Below are positions 17,239-25,721 of a stretch of 64,000 nt of DNA, in pieces. The stretch comes from Bog-756 sp963806455. GTDB lineage: Bacteria > Actinomycetota > Acidimicrobiia > Acidimicrobiales > RAAP-2. Under the pieces are notes generated by a model, which had not been told where the DNA came from, did not search any database, and worked only from the letters and a program-made list of their open reading frames with translations. The stretch's first letter is position 1, and each line of letters opens with the position of its first letter. The stretch is taken from positions 682,001 through 746,000 of the forward strand of contig CAWDXZ010000002.1 in NCBI GenBank assembly GCA_963806455.1. Reading direction: 5' to 3'. The position numbers and the translations under genes were made by a program.

Positions 17239-17934
17239 TCAGTCGAAACGGAGTCGGCGTTCGACCACGTCCTCTGCGACTTTGGCGAGCGAGCGGTCGT
17301 TCCCGAAAGCGTGGGCCCGAAGTCGGATGAGCGCCTCGGCCAAGCTGATGTCCAGCTGGGCCGAGACCATGCCGGAGGCCTGGTGGACGACATACCGGAA
17401 GTCCGAGCCGTCCTCCAGACCCGCAGCCACCACGCCGGACGGAGCGTCGGCCTGCGCGGCGAGCAATGTGCGCGCGATCAGGTCGGCCATGACCAGAGCG
17501 TCTGCATGTTGGTCGTCAGTCAGAGGTCCGAGTTGGTCACTGCAGAGATTCAGGGCGCCGAGGCGGACAGCCCCGACCCGAAGAGGGAATCCGAACACGG
17601 CCAGGACGCCAGCCGCGGCCGCGGGAGGCGCAAACGCCACCCACCGTCGGGCACCCCCGCCTTCCAAGTCCGGTTCGAGGACAGGTTGGTCCTGCCGATA
17701 GGCGTCGATGCAGGGTCCTTCACCCAATGTGAATTGCAGATCTTCGACCAGCTGGCTGAGCTCACCGGACACACATCCCGAGCCACGGGGCAGATCACCG
17801 GACATCAGCATCACGCCGGCGGCCGTCACCACCGTCGCTTGCGCTGCCACCTCACACAATCGCCAAGCCGATCCTTGGTTGTCGGTGGGCTCATTCAGCA
17901 TGGCCAGAATGCGAAGGAGCCGGTCGGTTGGCAC
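17239..17934 (-). CDS. GAF-ANTAR regulator, second copy
   Basis: The protein has 231 residues from a GTG start. The GAF part (about 22-150) shares VTAAGVMLMS, LGEGPCIDAYRQDQP and FPLRVGAVRLGALNL with the neighbour at 16409-17140. The ANTAR part (160-225) is shorter and more divergent: VVHQASGMVSAQLDISLAEALIRLRAHAF. The two genes probably arose by duplication. The ligand and the RNA target are unknown. Confidence 0.75.
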   Translation of the reverse strand: MPTDRLLRILAMLNEPTDNQGSAWRLCEVAAQATVVTAAGVMLMSGDLPRGSGCVSGELSQLVEDLQFTLGEGPCIDAYRQDQPVLEPDLEGGGARRWVAFAPPAAAAGVLAVFGFPLRVGAVRLGALNLCSDQLGPLTDDQHADALVMADLIARTLLAAQADAPSGVVAAGLEDGSDFRYVVHQASGMVSAQLDISLAEALIRLRAHAFGNDRSLAKVAEDVVERRLRFD

Positions 17935-18250
17935 CAGCTACCGCCTCGTGCAATGGTCCGGATGGTACGGATCCGAGAAAGAGGTCTCGCCAGCCGCGCC
18001 GGGCCGGCCGATCTGATCGAAGGGTGTTGTCAGCGGATTGTGCTCCGACATCGTGCGCGGCGACAACAGGCGCCTTTGCAACGCTCCACCTGTACGAGGC
18101 TCAGGCGCCATAGGTCTTCCCATCGGGTCGGTGTCCACCGTCTCATCCCGAAGGCGGGTTGAATAGGGCCCTTCGACCCTACCAACCTTGCCCGCGTCCA
18201 CGTAGATTCGGCTTGGAAGCCTGGTAGGGCCCTGAAAGTAGGTCGGTGAC
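17935..18250. other. Spacer with no supported gene
   Basis: A minus-strand frame ending at 17938 could encode a short peptide just before the GAF-ANTAR start, but its composition is not convincing. A TAGGTC box at 18239-18244, six bases before the ATG at 18251, may serve the leader peptide there. Confidence 0.3.
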
Positions 18251-18286
18251 ATGAGTGAAGTCTCAACGGAGCTTTTGGTCCGGTGA
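18251..18286 (+). CDS. Possible 11-residue leader peptide coupled to the next gene
   Basis: ATG at 18251 opens MSEVSTELLVR and ends at TGA (18284-18286), which overlaps the GTG start of the following gene as GTGA. The TAGGTC hexamer six bases upstream resembles the leaderless boxes elsewhere. Translation of this peptide would place ribosomes on the downstream start. Confidence 0.3.
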   Translation: MSEVSTELLVR

Positions 18287-18546
18287 CCGGAGTCGAGTAC
18301 CCGATCGATCCCGTGGACTTCTCCACCCCCGGTGACGCGTACAAGGTCGTGGCCATCGAATCGTGGAGCGAGGCCGGGGTCGACATGGTGACGGTCGAGT
18401 TCACGGATGGTGAAATCATCAGCCTTCCGATGAGCAAGGCCGAGGCTCGTGCCAAGGCGGACCGTTGTTTCGGAGCCGATGAGATCACCGAAACATCGAA
18501 GAACGGCCTCTCATATCGCTGGACCCGCATGCCGCGTTCCGGCTGA
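18283..18546 (+). CDS. Small soluble hypothetical protein
   Basis: The protein has 87 residues from a GTG start. It is a compact, mixed alpha/beta-looking sequence (YKVVAIESWSEAGVDMVTVEFTDGEIISLPM) with an acidic middle and ending in RWTRMPRSG. There is no signal or membrane segment. The DGEIISLPM stretch superficially resembles DUF2442, but I do not assign it. It is followed within 45 bp by a long inverted repeat that may end the transcript. Confidence 0.5.
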   Translation: MTGVEYPIDPVDFSTPGDAYKVVAIESWSEAGVDMVTVEFTDGEIISLPMSKAEARAKADRCFGADEITETSKNGLSYRWTRMPRSG

Positions 18547-18588
18547 TCGGGTTGCTGTTGGGAGCTCGAACGGGCCTCAGGCGAGCGG

Positions 18589-18651
18589 GTCAGTCGCCGT
18601 GTCTGGAGCAAGGGTGGCGGAATCCTTCGCTCGACAGACACGGCGACTGAC
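18589..18651. repeat. Perfect 17-bp inverted repeat with 29-nt spacer
   Basis: GTCAGTCGCCGTGTCTG (18589-18605) is the exact reverse complement of 18635-18651. The 29-nt loop carries a further GAGC/GCTC pair. There is no T-run after it. It lies between the 3' end of the plus gene at 18283-18546 and the 3' end of the minus gene at 18704-19057, so a two-way terminator is the simplest reading. A small mobile palindromic element is the alternative. Confidence 0.7.
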
Positions 18652-18703
18652 GCCTAGAGGGATCGTAACGGCAACTTGGATTGCATGCAACCATAGTTGC
18701 TCC

Positions 18704-19057
18704 CTAGTACTCCTCACGGGCCTCCTTGGCATAGCGAGATGCCATCTGCCGTGAGAAGCCCCAGACCCGGCTCAGCTCGTTGATGGAGACGCCATGATCC
18801 AGCGCCGACCGGAACGAGGCGATCCGGGATTCGCGCCGAGCCTTGTCGAGCAGAAAGAGGGCCTCGTTGAGATCCTCCCGATCCTCGGTGATGTTGGCCT
18901 TCTTGAGGGCGCCGGCGTAGTCGCTCACGGGTTCGGTGATGCTCATGGCCTGCCGGAGCGCCTCCTCCCGCTTTTCGAGCAGAAGGCGCAGATTCCTCAT
19001 CGCTTCGATGACCTGCTCGGTGCACCGAATCGCTTCCCTGTCGTTTCTGGAGAGCAT
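18704..19057 (-). CDS. Coiled-coil protein with C-terminal helix-turn-helix
   Basis: The protein has 117 residues. Residues 10-75 are charged and helical (TEQVIEAMRNLRLLLEKREEALRQ), probably a coiled coil. The end, FRSALDHGVSINELSRVWGFSRQMASRYAKEA, reads as a helix-turn-helix of the SINELSRVWGFSRQ type, so DNA binding is likely. No exact family is recognised. It resembles small accessory or phage-like DNA-binding proteins and lies in the lower-GC part of the window. Confidence 0.55.
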   Translation of the reverse strand: MLSRNDREAIRCTEQVIEAMRNLRLLLEKREEALRQAMSITEPVSDYAGALKKANITEDREDLNEALFLLDKARRESRIASFRSALDHGVSINELSRVWGFSRQMASRYAKEAREEY

Positions 19058-19321
19058 GCCAGACCTTTGTCGCCGAGCCCTAGCCGATTGACAGGTTAAC
19101 CCTAGACACCGTCCACCCTGCGCTCGGCGGTCTGATGTCGAGGTACGACCACCGAGACAGAGGGAGCGATCAGGGGAAAGACTGAGTCTGAATGCCAGCT
19201 GCCAGCGACGCCGCCATCAGAGCCTGACCTGCGGTCCACCGGCATGATCGCCCAACTGAAGTCGGCCTCCGGTCCAGTCGGCACTCGGTTGGGAAGGAGC
19301 GTCTCTCGTGTTCGAAAGTGG

Positions 19322-20341
19322 TCAGATACCGTGCCCGACGCAGGTCTGGGGGAAATAGCTACTGCTGGTCGTCCCGTCTGGACAGGTGGATTCGTTCCAA
19401 GTGACTCCGGTCAGGGTGGCATGAGAAAAGTCGGCGCCAGTAAAATTGTCCTGACCCAGGCTCGCGTTGGTGAGATTGGCGTTGCTCAACGCGGCATTGA
19501 CCAACGTGGAGTAGCCAACTGCAGCACCGGACAGGTTGGCACCGGTCAGGTTGGTGCCGGTCAGATCGCCCGAAATCAAGGTTGACCCAGAGAGATCGGC
19601 ACCGGAGACATCGAGTCCGGACATATCGGTGTCGTAGAAATCTGCCCCATGGAGCTCGGCGCCCGAGAGATTGTCACCAGTGAGATCCGTGCCGTTGAAG
19701 AACGTCTGGGACAGATTTGTACCGATCAACGTTGCATCGTGGAGATCCACCACCGCCAAGTTGGCGCCGTTCAGGTCGGCATTCGTCAGGTTGACAGCGG
19801 CCATGTCGGCGTCGGTCAGCTCAATGCCGCTCAGATTGGCATTGCTCAGATCACAACCTTGAAGGTTGGCGAAATCACCAAAATACGCACAATTCTGGAC
19901 GGCAGTCGGCATCACCTTCACCCTCGGGGATGACTTGCCGATCGGAATCCAGCCAATGATCCCCCCATCCCCACGCTCGGCGCGAGCAGCAACCACGGTC
20001 ACATGGTAGTTCTCTCCGTCAATCATTGGAGAAACGACACACGAGATCGTGCCATTGGCATCGCAAACAGCGCTCGACGTTTTCTTGTGGATCGCGGTCA
20101 CGATGTAGCCGTCGATCTGCTGACCGGTGGTGTTCGTGGGCGCCGTCCAAGAAACACTGGCCGCCGTATGGAGGGGAACTACCTGCACATTGGTCGGGGG
20201 GCCAATGGTTTGACCCTTTGCTGCATACGCTCCAGCGGGAGTGCTGATTGCTGCATACGCTCCAGCGGGAGTGCTGACAGCTGCTGCCATGGGGACGGCT
20301 AGACAGCACCCAAGCGTCAGGATCCTTCGACGGAGGTGCAT
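19322..20341 (-). CDS. Secreted fibronectin-III and pentapeptide-repeat protein
   Basis: The ATG at 20341 follows AAGGAG with ideal spacing and gives 339 residues; an upstream in-frame start at 20470 has no such site. The signal peptide MHLRRRILTLGCCLAVPMAA is followed by a duplicated STPAGAYAA block that contains candidate signal-peptidase sites. Residues about 45-140 are an FN3-like domain (PTNVQVVPLHTAASVSWTAP, GQQIDGYIVTAI). Residues 155 to about 315 are roughly 28 pentapeptide repeats of A(D/N)LxG type (LSNANLSGIEL, LTGTNLTGANLSG), which form a right-handed beta helix. It probably acts as a cell-surface or exported protein. Some pentapeptide proteins mimic DNA, but export argues against that here. 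Confidence 0.75.
   Translation of the reverse strand: MHLRRRILTLGCCLAVPMAAAVSTPAGAYAAISTPAGAYAAKGQTIGPPTNVQVVPLHTAASVSWTAPTNTTGQQIDGYIVTAIHKKTSSAVCDANGTISCVVSPMIDGENYHVTVVAARAERGDGGIIGWIPIGKSSPRVKVMPTAVQNCAYFGDFANLQGCDLSNANLSGIELTDADMAAVNLTNADLNGANLAVVDLHDATLIGTNLSQTFFNGTDLTGDNLSGAELHGADFYDTDMSGLDVSGADLSGSTLISGDLTGTNLTGANLSGAAVGYSTLVNAALSNANLTNASLGQDNFTGADFSHATLTGVTWNESTCPDGTTSSSYFPQTCVGHGI
20218..20277 (-). repeat. Exact 30-bp tandem duplication inside the signal-peptide region
   Basis: Positions 20218-20247 and 20248-20277 are identical. In the minus-strand gene they encode two copies of STPAGAYAA separated by one residue, doubling the probable signal-peptidase recognition region (AYA-A). 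The identity of the copies suggests a recent event. Confidence 0.85.
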
Positions 20342-20645
20342 TGCGGCTCCTTGGACACCCAATTCCCGCCCGGGGTCGAGCCTTTCACAGATCGGATCTT
20401 GACGCCATCGTCCAGCGCAGGGCGGGCTGCCACCCCTCAAGTCGTATTCATGCTCGGCACAGGTGTTCAACGTCCTCCTTCGGACACGATGTGGAACACC
20501 GGCTCGGCACTGCTCCTTGCCCCGAAATGCGGGTACCAGGCCTACGTGTCCCGCTTACGGGCAGCGAGGCGTGACGTCGCTCGCTGACGGACCACCACTC
20601 TGGAGCGAGACCTGGTCAGCCTAGGGTGCGTCTCCGGGCCAGGTC
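20342..20645. other. Spacer with no supported gene
   Basis: This spacer holds the upstream region of the pentapeptide-repeat gene, with its ribosome site at the left border. The short frames present look like chance. No promoter could be assigned with confidence. Confidence 0.4.
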
Positions 20646-20673
20646 GGAGGGACATCAGCCTGAGCGTCCCTCC
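20646..20673 (-). terminator. Hairpin directly after the lipoprotein gene
   Basis: GGAGGGAC (20646-20653) and GTCCCTCC (20666-20673) pair perfectly around 12 nt, starting three bases after the stop codon of the minus-strand gene at 20676-21656. No T-run follows in that direction. Its position favours a terminator or an mRNA 3'-end stabiliser. Confidence 0.5.
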
Positions 20674-20675
20674 CG

Positions 20676-21656
20676 CTATTTTGAGGCAGTGAAGGAATCG
20701 AGCACGGTCCGCGCAACGGTGCCGTTGCCGGGGAGTCCGAGAGTGATCGACACAGGGCCGTGGGACGTCGAAACTGACGCTTGTAGCGTGCTTCCGGACA
20801 GCTCTGGATCCACACAGATCGTCAGCCCACTGGTTCTGTGTGGGTCGGGACAATACGAACTACTGAACCCCCCACCGAAGCTGTCCAGTTCAATGCCCGG
20901 CGCCGCCTGGATTGACTGAAGTGTGGCCAGCCTTGGAGCACACGAGGCAGCACTCGATGTACCCGCCGCCAGGATGACCTGGTTCTTCCGGGTTCGAGAG
21001 TCATCGCAACCCAGCGAGGAGTTGGTGACATGTCGAACAACCCAGTTGGGGGGTACGGCAAAGTGCAGCCCCTCGAATTGTAGGTATTGCCAGGTTCGCG
21101 GAACGAGGGAACGGGCTCTGGATGAAAGCGCCACCGCCCGCGGTGAGTAGGTGAGGCTGCCCAGCACCTGTCGTGGCACATCGCCTGTCAGGGTCAACTC
21201 GGACTCAAGCGCCGGAATCACATAGACAGAAGCAACTCCGGGGGCGTAGACGGAAATCCCGTTGACCTTCAGCGGCGGGCCATCGTCGACGGTGGACGGA
21301 GGGGAGATCGTCTTGAGGCTGACGGTCACGGCACTCGGTGAGCCGACGTTCTGAATGCCCGGTGGGCACATGGCACCGTTGCCCAATATTACGACTCCGA
21401 GTGTCTGCAGGCAGGCCGATTCGCCCTCCGAGACAAGACCCCACGTGGACGGTACGGATACTTGTGCTTCCCCGAAGGCCACCGGCACCCATCCTGGAGG
21501 TGTCTTCGAAGTAGCAACAACCGGCACAGTCGTCAGTGTCAAATACTTGAGCGATGCACTGGCGGGAGCGGTCACGTGCGAGGAGGAACACGAGGCTAAG
21601 CCCACGGCTACGGCCAGGCAGGAGATGGTTCGGCTGTGGATCAATCGCTTGCTCAA
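20676..21656 (-). CDS. Predicted lipoprotein of unknown function
   Basis: The protein has 326 residues from a TTG start. The signal ends in the lipobox GLASC (about residue 23). The mature part is rich in Ser, Val and Pro and predicted mostly beta. It contains a repeated theme of a Trp- and Val-rich strand after SVPSTW and again AVPPNW, suggesting two related halves. Four to six Cys (CLQTLG, AMCPP, GCDDS, SYCPD, TICVD) could form disulphides outside the cell. No family is recognised. A hairpin follows the stop codon. Confidence 0.6.
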   Translation of the reverse strand: MSKRLIHSRTISCLAVAVGLASCSSSHVTAPASASLKYLTLTTVPVVATSKTPPGWVPVAFGEAQVSVPSTWGLVSEGESACLQTLGVVILGNGAMCPPGIQNVGSPSAVTVSLKTISPPSTVDDGPPLKVNGISVYAPGVASVYVIPALESELTLTGDVPRQVLGSLTYSPRAVALSSRARSLVPRTWQYLQFEGLHFAVPPNWVVRHVTNSSLGCDDSRTRKNQVILAAGTSSAASCAPRLATLQSIQAAPGIELDSFGGGFSSSYCPDPHRTSGLTICVDPELSGSTLQASVSTSHGPVSITLGLPGNGTVARTVLDSFTASK

Positions 21657-21956
21657 GGAGACCAGTCTCTCAGGATGGATGTTTCAAAGGGTCACCATGA
21701 GGACGAATGAGGCGCAGGCCAGGTTGACAGGGACATCAATCCGTGCGGAACAAACGGCACTCCCTTTCACTGCAGTCCATGCCGGTCCGATGGTTCGGTT
21801 GCCACAGATATTTCGGCGTTCGGGACGGGCGCCTCACCTGGTACTGATCTTCCCCATGAAGGAGCAGGTGCAATGCAGGCTGCCGAGGAGTGGTCAGAAA
21901 ACAAGCCCAGGCCGCATTCTCATAAGTGCGGTCCACCCAATGGGGTCAACCGCAGA
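21657..21956. other. Spacer with no supported gene
   Basis: This spacer separates the lipoprotein gene start from the 3' end of tRNA-Pro. Only short, unconvincing frames are present. The base composition is clearly less GC-rich than the housekeeping block. Confidence 0.4.
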
Positions 21957-22034
21957 TGGTCGGGCTGCCGGGATTTGAACCCGGGACCTCTTGACCCCCA
22001 GTCAAGCGCGCTAACCAAGCTGCGCCACAGCCCG
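21957..22034 (-). tRNA. tRNA-Pro (anticodon GGG)
   Basis: Read on the minus strand, the cloverleaf is complete. The 7-bp acceptor stem is CGGGCTG/CAGCCCG, the D arm is GCGC/GCGC, and the anticodon stem CTTGA/TCAAG encloses the loop CTGGGGG, giving anticodon GGG. The T arm is CCGGG TTCAAAT CCCGG, the discriminator is A, and CCA is encoded at the 3' end. The total length is 78 nt. It decodes CCC and CCU. It sits inside the lower-GC region and could serve as an integration site, but no copy of its 3' end was found by eye. Confidence 0.95.
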
Positions 22035-22537
22035 TCCCTGGTCAACGACTACCGAGATCCCCAACGCCGACCAAGATGATCAGTTGCTGAAGACTTGCGA
22101 ACAAGCCTCTCAGACCGACCCCGGGCTAATCTTACTCATTCTGTGACGGCCACAAGTCGCTCCCCTCTCCCACCGTGCCTCCACAGGCCCGCTCAACACG
22201 CTCGAACTCCTGAAGATCTGGCAGGGTCGATTGATGGATGCGCCGGAAGGCGACATCGGGCCCAGGGACGCGACGGTCAGTGGGCCGATCCGGATGCCGT
22301 TCAGCGGATTTGTTGAACTCGGCAAACTCCCTTCCGTCTCCCCGCCCACGCCCGAGCTCCGGCAGTGCTCCGTCCGGGACGCTCGCCGAACCCCTCATAC
22401 GGCGAGCTCGTTGACTCGTGTTGCCATATTCATGATCCATGCGGATGGCCTGGTCGCAAGGCCCGAGCACCCCGGTGGCACTCTCGTTACGATATGGAAG
22501 GGGGCATGATGCATGGCGACGGCAGAAAGGAGCATCA
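22035..22537. other. Spacer upstream of tRNA-Pro and the cupin gene, no supported gene
   Basis: Several short overlapping frames exist on both strands, none with a convincing ribosome site or protein-like pattern throughout. It presumably contains the tRNA promoter (minus strand) and the cupin promoter (plus strand). The cupin ribosome site AAGGAG is at 22528-22533. Confidence 0.4.
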
Positions 22538-22900
22538 GTGGCCGGAATTTCCAAGAAGAACATCGGCACTCCCGACGAAGTTCGACAGATGAAGGACGGC
22601 AAAGGTCGATTGGAACTCGTCGATCTCGGTTCTGGACCAATCGCTCGTGCCATATTCGAGCCGGGGTGGAAGTGGTCCGAACACGTCAAGCCCATGGCGG
22701 GAACCGACAGCTGTCAGGCCGCTCACGTGGGCTACGTCATCTCGGGTCGGATGAAGATTGTCATGGATGATGGTGAGGAAGCCGAAGTGGGACCTGGAGA
22801 CTTCATGGCGGCTGCACCTGGCCACGACGCATGGATCATCGGCGACGAACCCTGTGTCGTGCTCGACTGGCAGGGGATGGCCGACTACGCGGAAGGCTGA
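22538..22900 (+). CDS. Single-domain cupin protein
   Basis: The GTG at 22538 lies four bases after AAGGAG and gives 120 residues starting VAGISKKNIGTPDEV; a longer frame upstream lacks a site. Cupin motif 1 reads GWKWSEHVKPMAGTDSCQAAHVGYVISGRM and motif 2 reads EVGPGDFMAAAPGHDAWIIG, giving the conserved beta-barrel with His, Glu and Gly positions. The usual second metal His of motif 1 is present as AAHVGY. Such small cupins are often stress-related or metal-binding proteins of unknown substrate. Isolated gene. Confidence 0.7.
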   Translation: MAGISKKNIGTPDEVRQMKDGKGRLELVDLGSGPIARAIFEPGWKWSEHVKPMAGTDSCQAAHVGYVISGRMKIVMDDGEEAEVGPGDFMAAAPGHDAWIIGDEPCVVLDWQGMADYAEG

Positions 22901-23005
22901 TTTGACAGAGATGCGCGTCGACCATTGGATGATTGGTGGAGGGTGCCCGTGAGGTGGGAGGTCCGGCGATGCGCTAGTCAGCGGGCAATGGTTGATACCT
23001 CGGAC

Positions 23006-23308
23006 TCATTGCCCTCTACTGAGCCTGGGTTCCCGGAAGTTCGAGCGATGGACCCCGATCTTCACGACGGAGGGCAACCCGGCGCCCAAAGTGTGTCCCC
23101 GGCGGGCAAAGATGGTACTAGTGGCAACGATGAGCCAGATCCCGTCTGGACCCGCCCAATGTTGGATCGTCACCAGGCTCCATTGCCCGTCCAACCGGCG
23201 AATCAAGTGCAAGCCAACACAGCATTCAGAAGGCCCCGGTTGACACGTCTCTGAGGTGTCCACGAAACTCGCCTCCAATGGCATGGGGCCTCGATCAGCG
23301 GAGTCCAC
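23006..23308 (-). CDS. Doubtful 100-residue ORF in a 480-bp spacer
   Basis: This is a GTG-started frame with a protein-like middle (LIRRLDGQWSLVTIQHWAG, DGIWLIVATSTIFARRGH) but only moderate GC at third codon positions and no ribosome site. It may be a fragment of an acquired gene or chance. Otherwise the 22901-23382 spacer shows nothing supported. Confidence 0.2.
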   Translation of the reverse strand: MDSADRGPMPLEASFVDTSETCQPGPSECCVGLHLIRRLDGQWSLVTIQHWAGPDGIWLIVATSTIFARRGHTLGAGLPSVVKIGVHRSNFREPRLSRGQ

Positions 23309-24418
23309 GGGTGTGGTCGGCGCGTCTCTCGATCGAGTTCACGCCTCCGCTAATTTGAACGTTCCTAGACGAGTACGTCTCCTTGTCTCGCGCTGAGACC
23401 GGCGCATCTTCGGCCGAGGGAGAAGCCGATCCAGGTGACGAACGAACCACCGCGCTCGTCGGTCCGGCCTCGCTTGTACTGATCGGCGTCATCCTGGCCT
23501 TCATAGCGCTTGGCACGATCATCGCCGTCAAGACTCCGGCATATGAGTCGGCGGATGAGCCTGGTCACGTGCAGAACATCGAGACATTGGTTCGTGGCCA
23601 ATGGTATGGAATGAACGGGCATCTCAACGGTCTGAATTGTGAGTTGATAGGGAGGTCGTTCCACTGTGCTGGGACTGAGGCCCACCAGGCACCGCTCTAC
23701 TACCTCCTTCTTGCTGGTTGGCAGCGGGTCGTGGGGCTGCCAGCCCGAGCTCCCGCCAGCCAACCGTTCACTCTCCCCGGTCCCGAGGGCCTCTTTCCTC
23801 ACCACAGCTCGGCTGATCTCCACTTTCTCCTCTGGCTCCGCCTCCCCAACGTTCTGTTGGGCGCGTTGACCGTGCTCGCCACCTACTTCGCCATCCGACT
23901 CGTCTCCAAGGATCCATGGACCCCAGTCGTAGGTGCATCAATCATCGCCTTCCTGCCACGGTTCATCTTCCTCTCGTCATTCGTCACGAATGACAATCTC
24001 GTCAACTTGCTCGGCGCGATCCTCACGATCGCCGCCTTGTGGTATGCCCGAAAGCCGAGCGGATGGCGCATCGCGACAGTCGGCGGTGTGATCGGGCTTC
24101 TCCTGGCCACGAAGTTGTCGACCTTGCCGGTGACGGTGATCTTGTTGGCCTTGGCTCTCATGGCAGGGGGATGGAAGCGCCGGCTGGAGCTTCTGGCTGT
24201 CGGAGTGCTGGGAACATTCGTCACGAGCGGCTGGTACCTGATCCAGAACACGGTCCGGTATGGAGATCCTCTCGCGCGCCGAGTCTCGGCTGACTATCTG
24301 TCGGTGGCCGGTGGCCTTGGTACCGGTTTCGGACAGCCATATAGGCCAGGTGACCCCCTCAGCCTGGTGTTCGTCCACGTCCCACGGCACTTCTTCAATA
24401 CCTTTTGGTATCAGTCGG

Positions 24419-24422
24419 GATG
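24419..24422. repeat. Left target-site duplication GATG
   Basis: GATG at 24419-24422 is repeated at 25718-25721, directly flanking the insertion. Deleting one copy plus the element restores the interrupted gene, which fixes the boundaries independently. Confidence 0.8.
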
Positions 24423-24468
24423 TCTCGCGCACCCTGGTTCGTTGGACACCGAATAGAGGAGGGCCAAG

Positions 24469-24816
24469 ATGGTACTCATGACGGTAGACAACGAAGGGAC
24501 CAGCGACTTCCGATCGAGTCCTCGGTGGTCGGCCGGCAAGAAGATGGACGTCGTCCTGCAACTGCTTCGGGGCGAGAAGTTGGAGGAGCTGTCCCGTGAG
24601 CTCGGGGTCGAAGCTCACCGCATCGCCGCCTGGCGGGACGAGTTCCTTGAGGGCGGCAAGGCCAGCCTGAAGGGGAAGCGGACGGTGACCGAGGACGACC
24701 GGCGGCTCCGGGAGGCCGAGCGCAAGATCGGGGAGCTCACGCTCGAGAACGAGGTCTGGAAGAAGGTGGCCGAAAAAAGGGGGCTCCAGATGCCGCCACA
24801 GAAGCGGCCCAAGTGA
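24469..24816 (+). CDS. IS3-family transposase OrfA
   Basis: The protein has 115 residues; the ATG follows AGGAGGG. A helix-turn-helix (KMDVVLQLLRGEKLEELSRELGVEAHRIAAWR) is followed by a leucine-zipper-like helix (RLREAERKIGELTLENEVWKKVAEK), the usual OrfA layout for recognising the element ends. Its stop overlaps the start of orfB (GTGA), so orfB may be made by re-initiation or by frameshifting into a fused OrfAB. Confidence 0.85.
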   Translation: MVLMTVDNEGTSDFRSSPRWSAGKKMDVVLQLLRGEKLEELSRELGVEAHRIAAWRDEFLEGGKASLKGKRTVTEDDRRLREAERKIGELTLENEVWKKVAEKRGLQMPPQKRPK

Positions 24817-25679
24817 GCACCGAGATGGAGCTCCCCCTCGCCACGGTGTGCCGAATCACCGGTGCTCCCCGCTCGACCGTCTATCACCGACGGTCGCGGG
24901 GCACGGCGCTGGGTTGCCGCCCGGGACCGGCGACCGAGGTCTCCGACGACGAGCTGCTCGAGCGGATCCGTCAGGTCATCGCCGACAGCCCCTTCACCGG
25001 CGAGGGCCACCGCAAGGTCCGGGCCCATCTGCGGCGCAAGCACGGCATCCGTGCCGGGAAGCACCGGGTGCTGCGCCTGATGCGGCGACACGGGCTCCTG
25101 GCGCCGCAGCGGGCGAGGCGGAAGCGCTCGCCCCGTCCCCACGACGGACGGATCACGACCGATGCTCCGAACCTGCGCTGGGGGACGGACGCCACCATGG
25201 CCTGGACGAGAACGGACGGCTGGGCGTGGGTCTTCGTTCTCGTCGACCACCACACCGACGAGGCGTGGTGCCACGTGGCCAAGGTGGGCAACCGCTTCGC
25301 CGCCCTCCAGCCCGTCTATGACGCCGTGGTCGACCGCTTCGGTCGGCTTGGTCCGAACGTGGCTCGGGGCGTGAAGCTGCGTCACGACTGGGGCAGCCAA
25401 TATCGGGCCCACCACTTCCAGGGCTCCCTCACCTGGCTCGGGATCACCGACGATGCCGCCTTTGTCGGCGAGCCGGAGTGCAACGGCGTGGCCGAGCGGT
25501 TCATTCGCACTTTGAAGGAGCAGTGCCTCTGGGCCGAGCTCTACGAGGACGTCGACCACCTGCGCCAGGCCGTAGCCGCCTTCACCGAGCTCTACAACAC
25601 CGAGTGGCTCATCGAGCGGCTCGGACACCAGACGCCACGAGAGGCCTACGCAGCTGCGACCCTTCTGGACGCGGCGTGA
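24813..25679 (+). CDS. IS3-family transposase OrfB (rve integrase core)
   Basis: The protein has 288 residues from GTG. The N-terminal helical HTH_21-type region (SPFTGEGHRKVRAHLRRKHGI) precedes an RNase-H-like integrase core: first Asp in RWGTDATMAW, second Asp in RHDWGSQYRAHHF, and Glu in CNGVAERFIRTLKEQC. The C-terminus YNTEWLIERLGHQTPREAY is typical of the family. The DDE triad is complete, so the enzyme is probably active. Confidence 0.9.
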   Translation: MSTEMELPLATVCRITGAPRSTVYHRRSRGTALGCRPGPATEVSDDELLERIRQVIADSPFTGEGHRKVRAHLRRKHGIRAGKHRVLRLMRRHGLLAPQRARRKRSPRPHDGRITTDAPNLRWGTDATMAWTRTDGWAWVFVLVDHHTDEAWCHVAKVGNRFAALQPVYDAVVDRFGRLGPNVARGVKLRHDWGSQYRAHHFQGSLTWLGITDDAAFVGEPECNGVAERFIRTLKEQCLWAELYEDVDHLRQAVAAFTELYNTEWLIERLGHQTPREAYAAATLLDAA

Positions 25680-25717
25680 TAGTCATGGAAACTGTCCAAC
25701 GAACCGGGACCGCAACA

Positions 25718-25721
25718 GATG
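25718..25721. repeat. Right target-site duplication GATG
   Basis: This is the second copy of the 4-bp direct repeat that brackets the insertion sequence; see the left copy at 24419-24422. Confidence 0.8.

Larger units (their letters stand above)
24423..25717 (+). mobile_element. IS3-family insertion sequence, 1295 bp, apparently complete
   Basis: The element carries orfA (24469-24816) and orfB (24813-25679) with a 4-bp GTGA overlap. The terminal inverted repeats are imperfect, about 25 bp long, and share the core GGTTCGTTGGACA. The left copy is 24436-24448; the right copy lies on the opposite strand, about 25690-25704. The 4-bp target duplication GATG flanks it. Both genes look intact, and the target gene is otherwise undamaged, so the insertion is probably recent. 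Confidence 0.85.

Noticed and set aside
18283..18546. Assignment to DUF2442
   Set aside because: Only a short DGE-containing strand is similar; the conserved C-terminal Trp/Asp pattern of that family is missing.
24421..25717. Alternative IS left end at the TG of TGTCTC (24421), matching the TG...CA ends usual for IS3
   Set aside because: That boundary gives no matching flanking duplication, whereas 24423 gives GATG on both sides and restores the interrupted reading frame.
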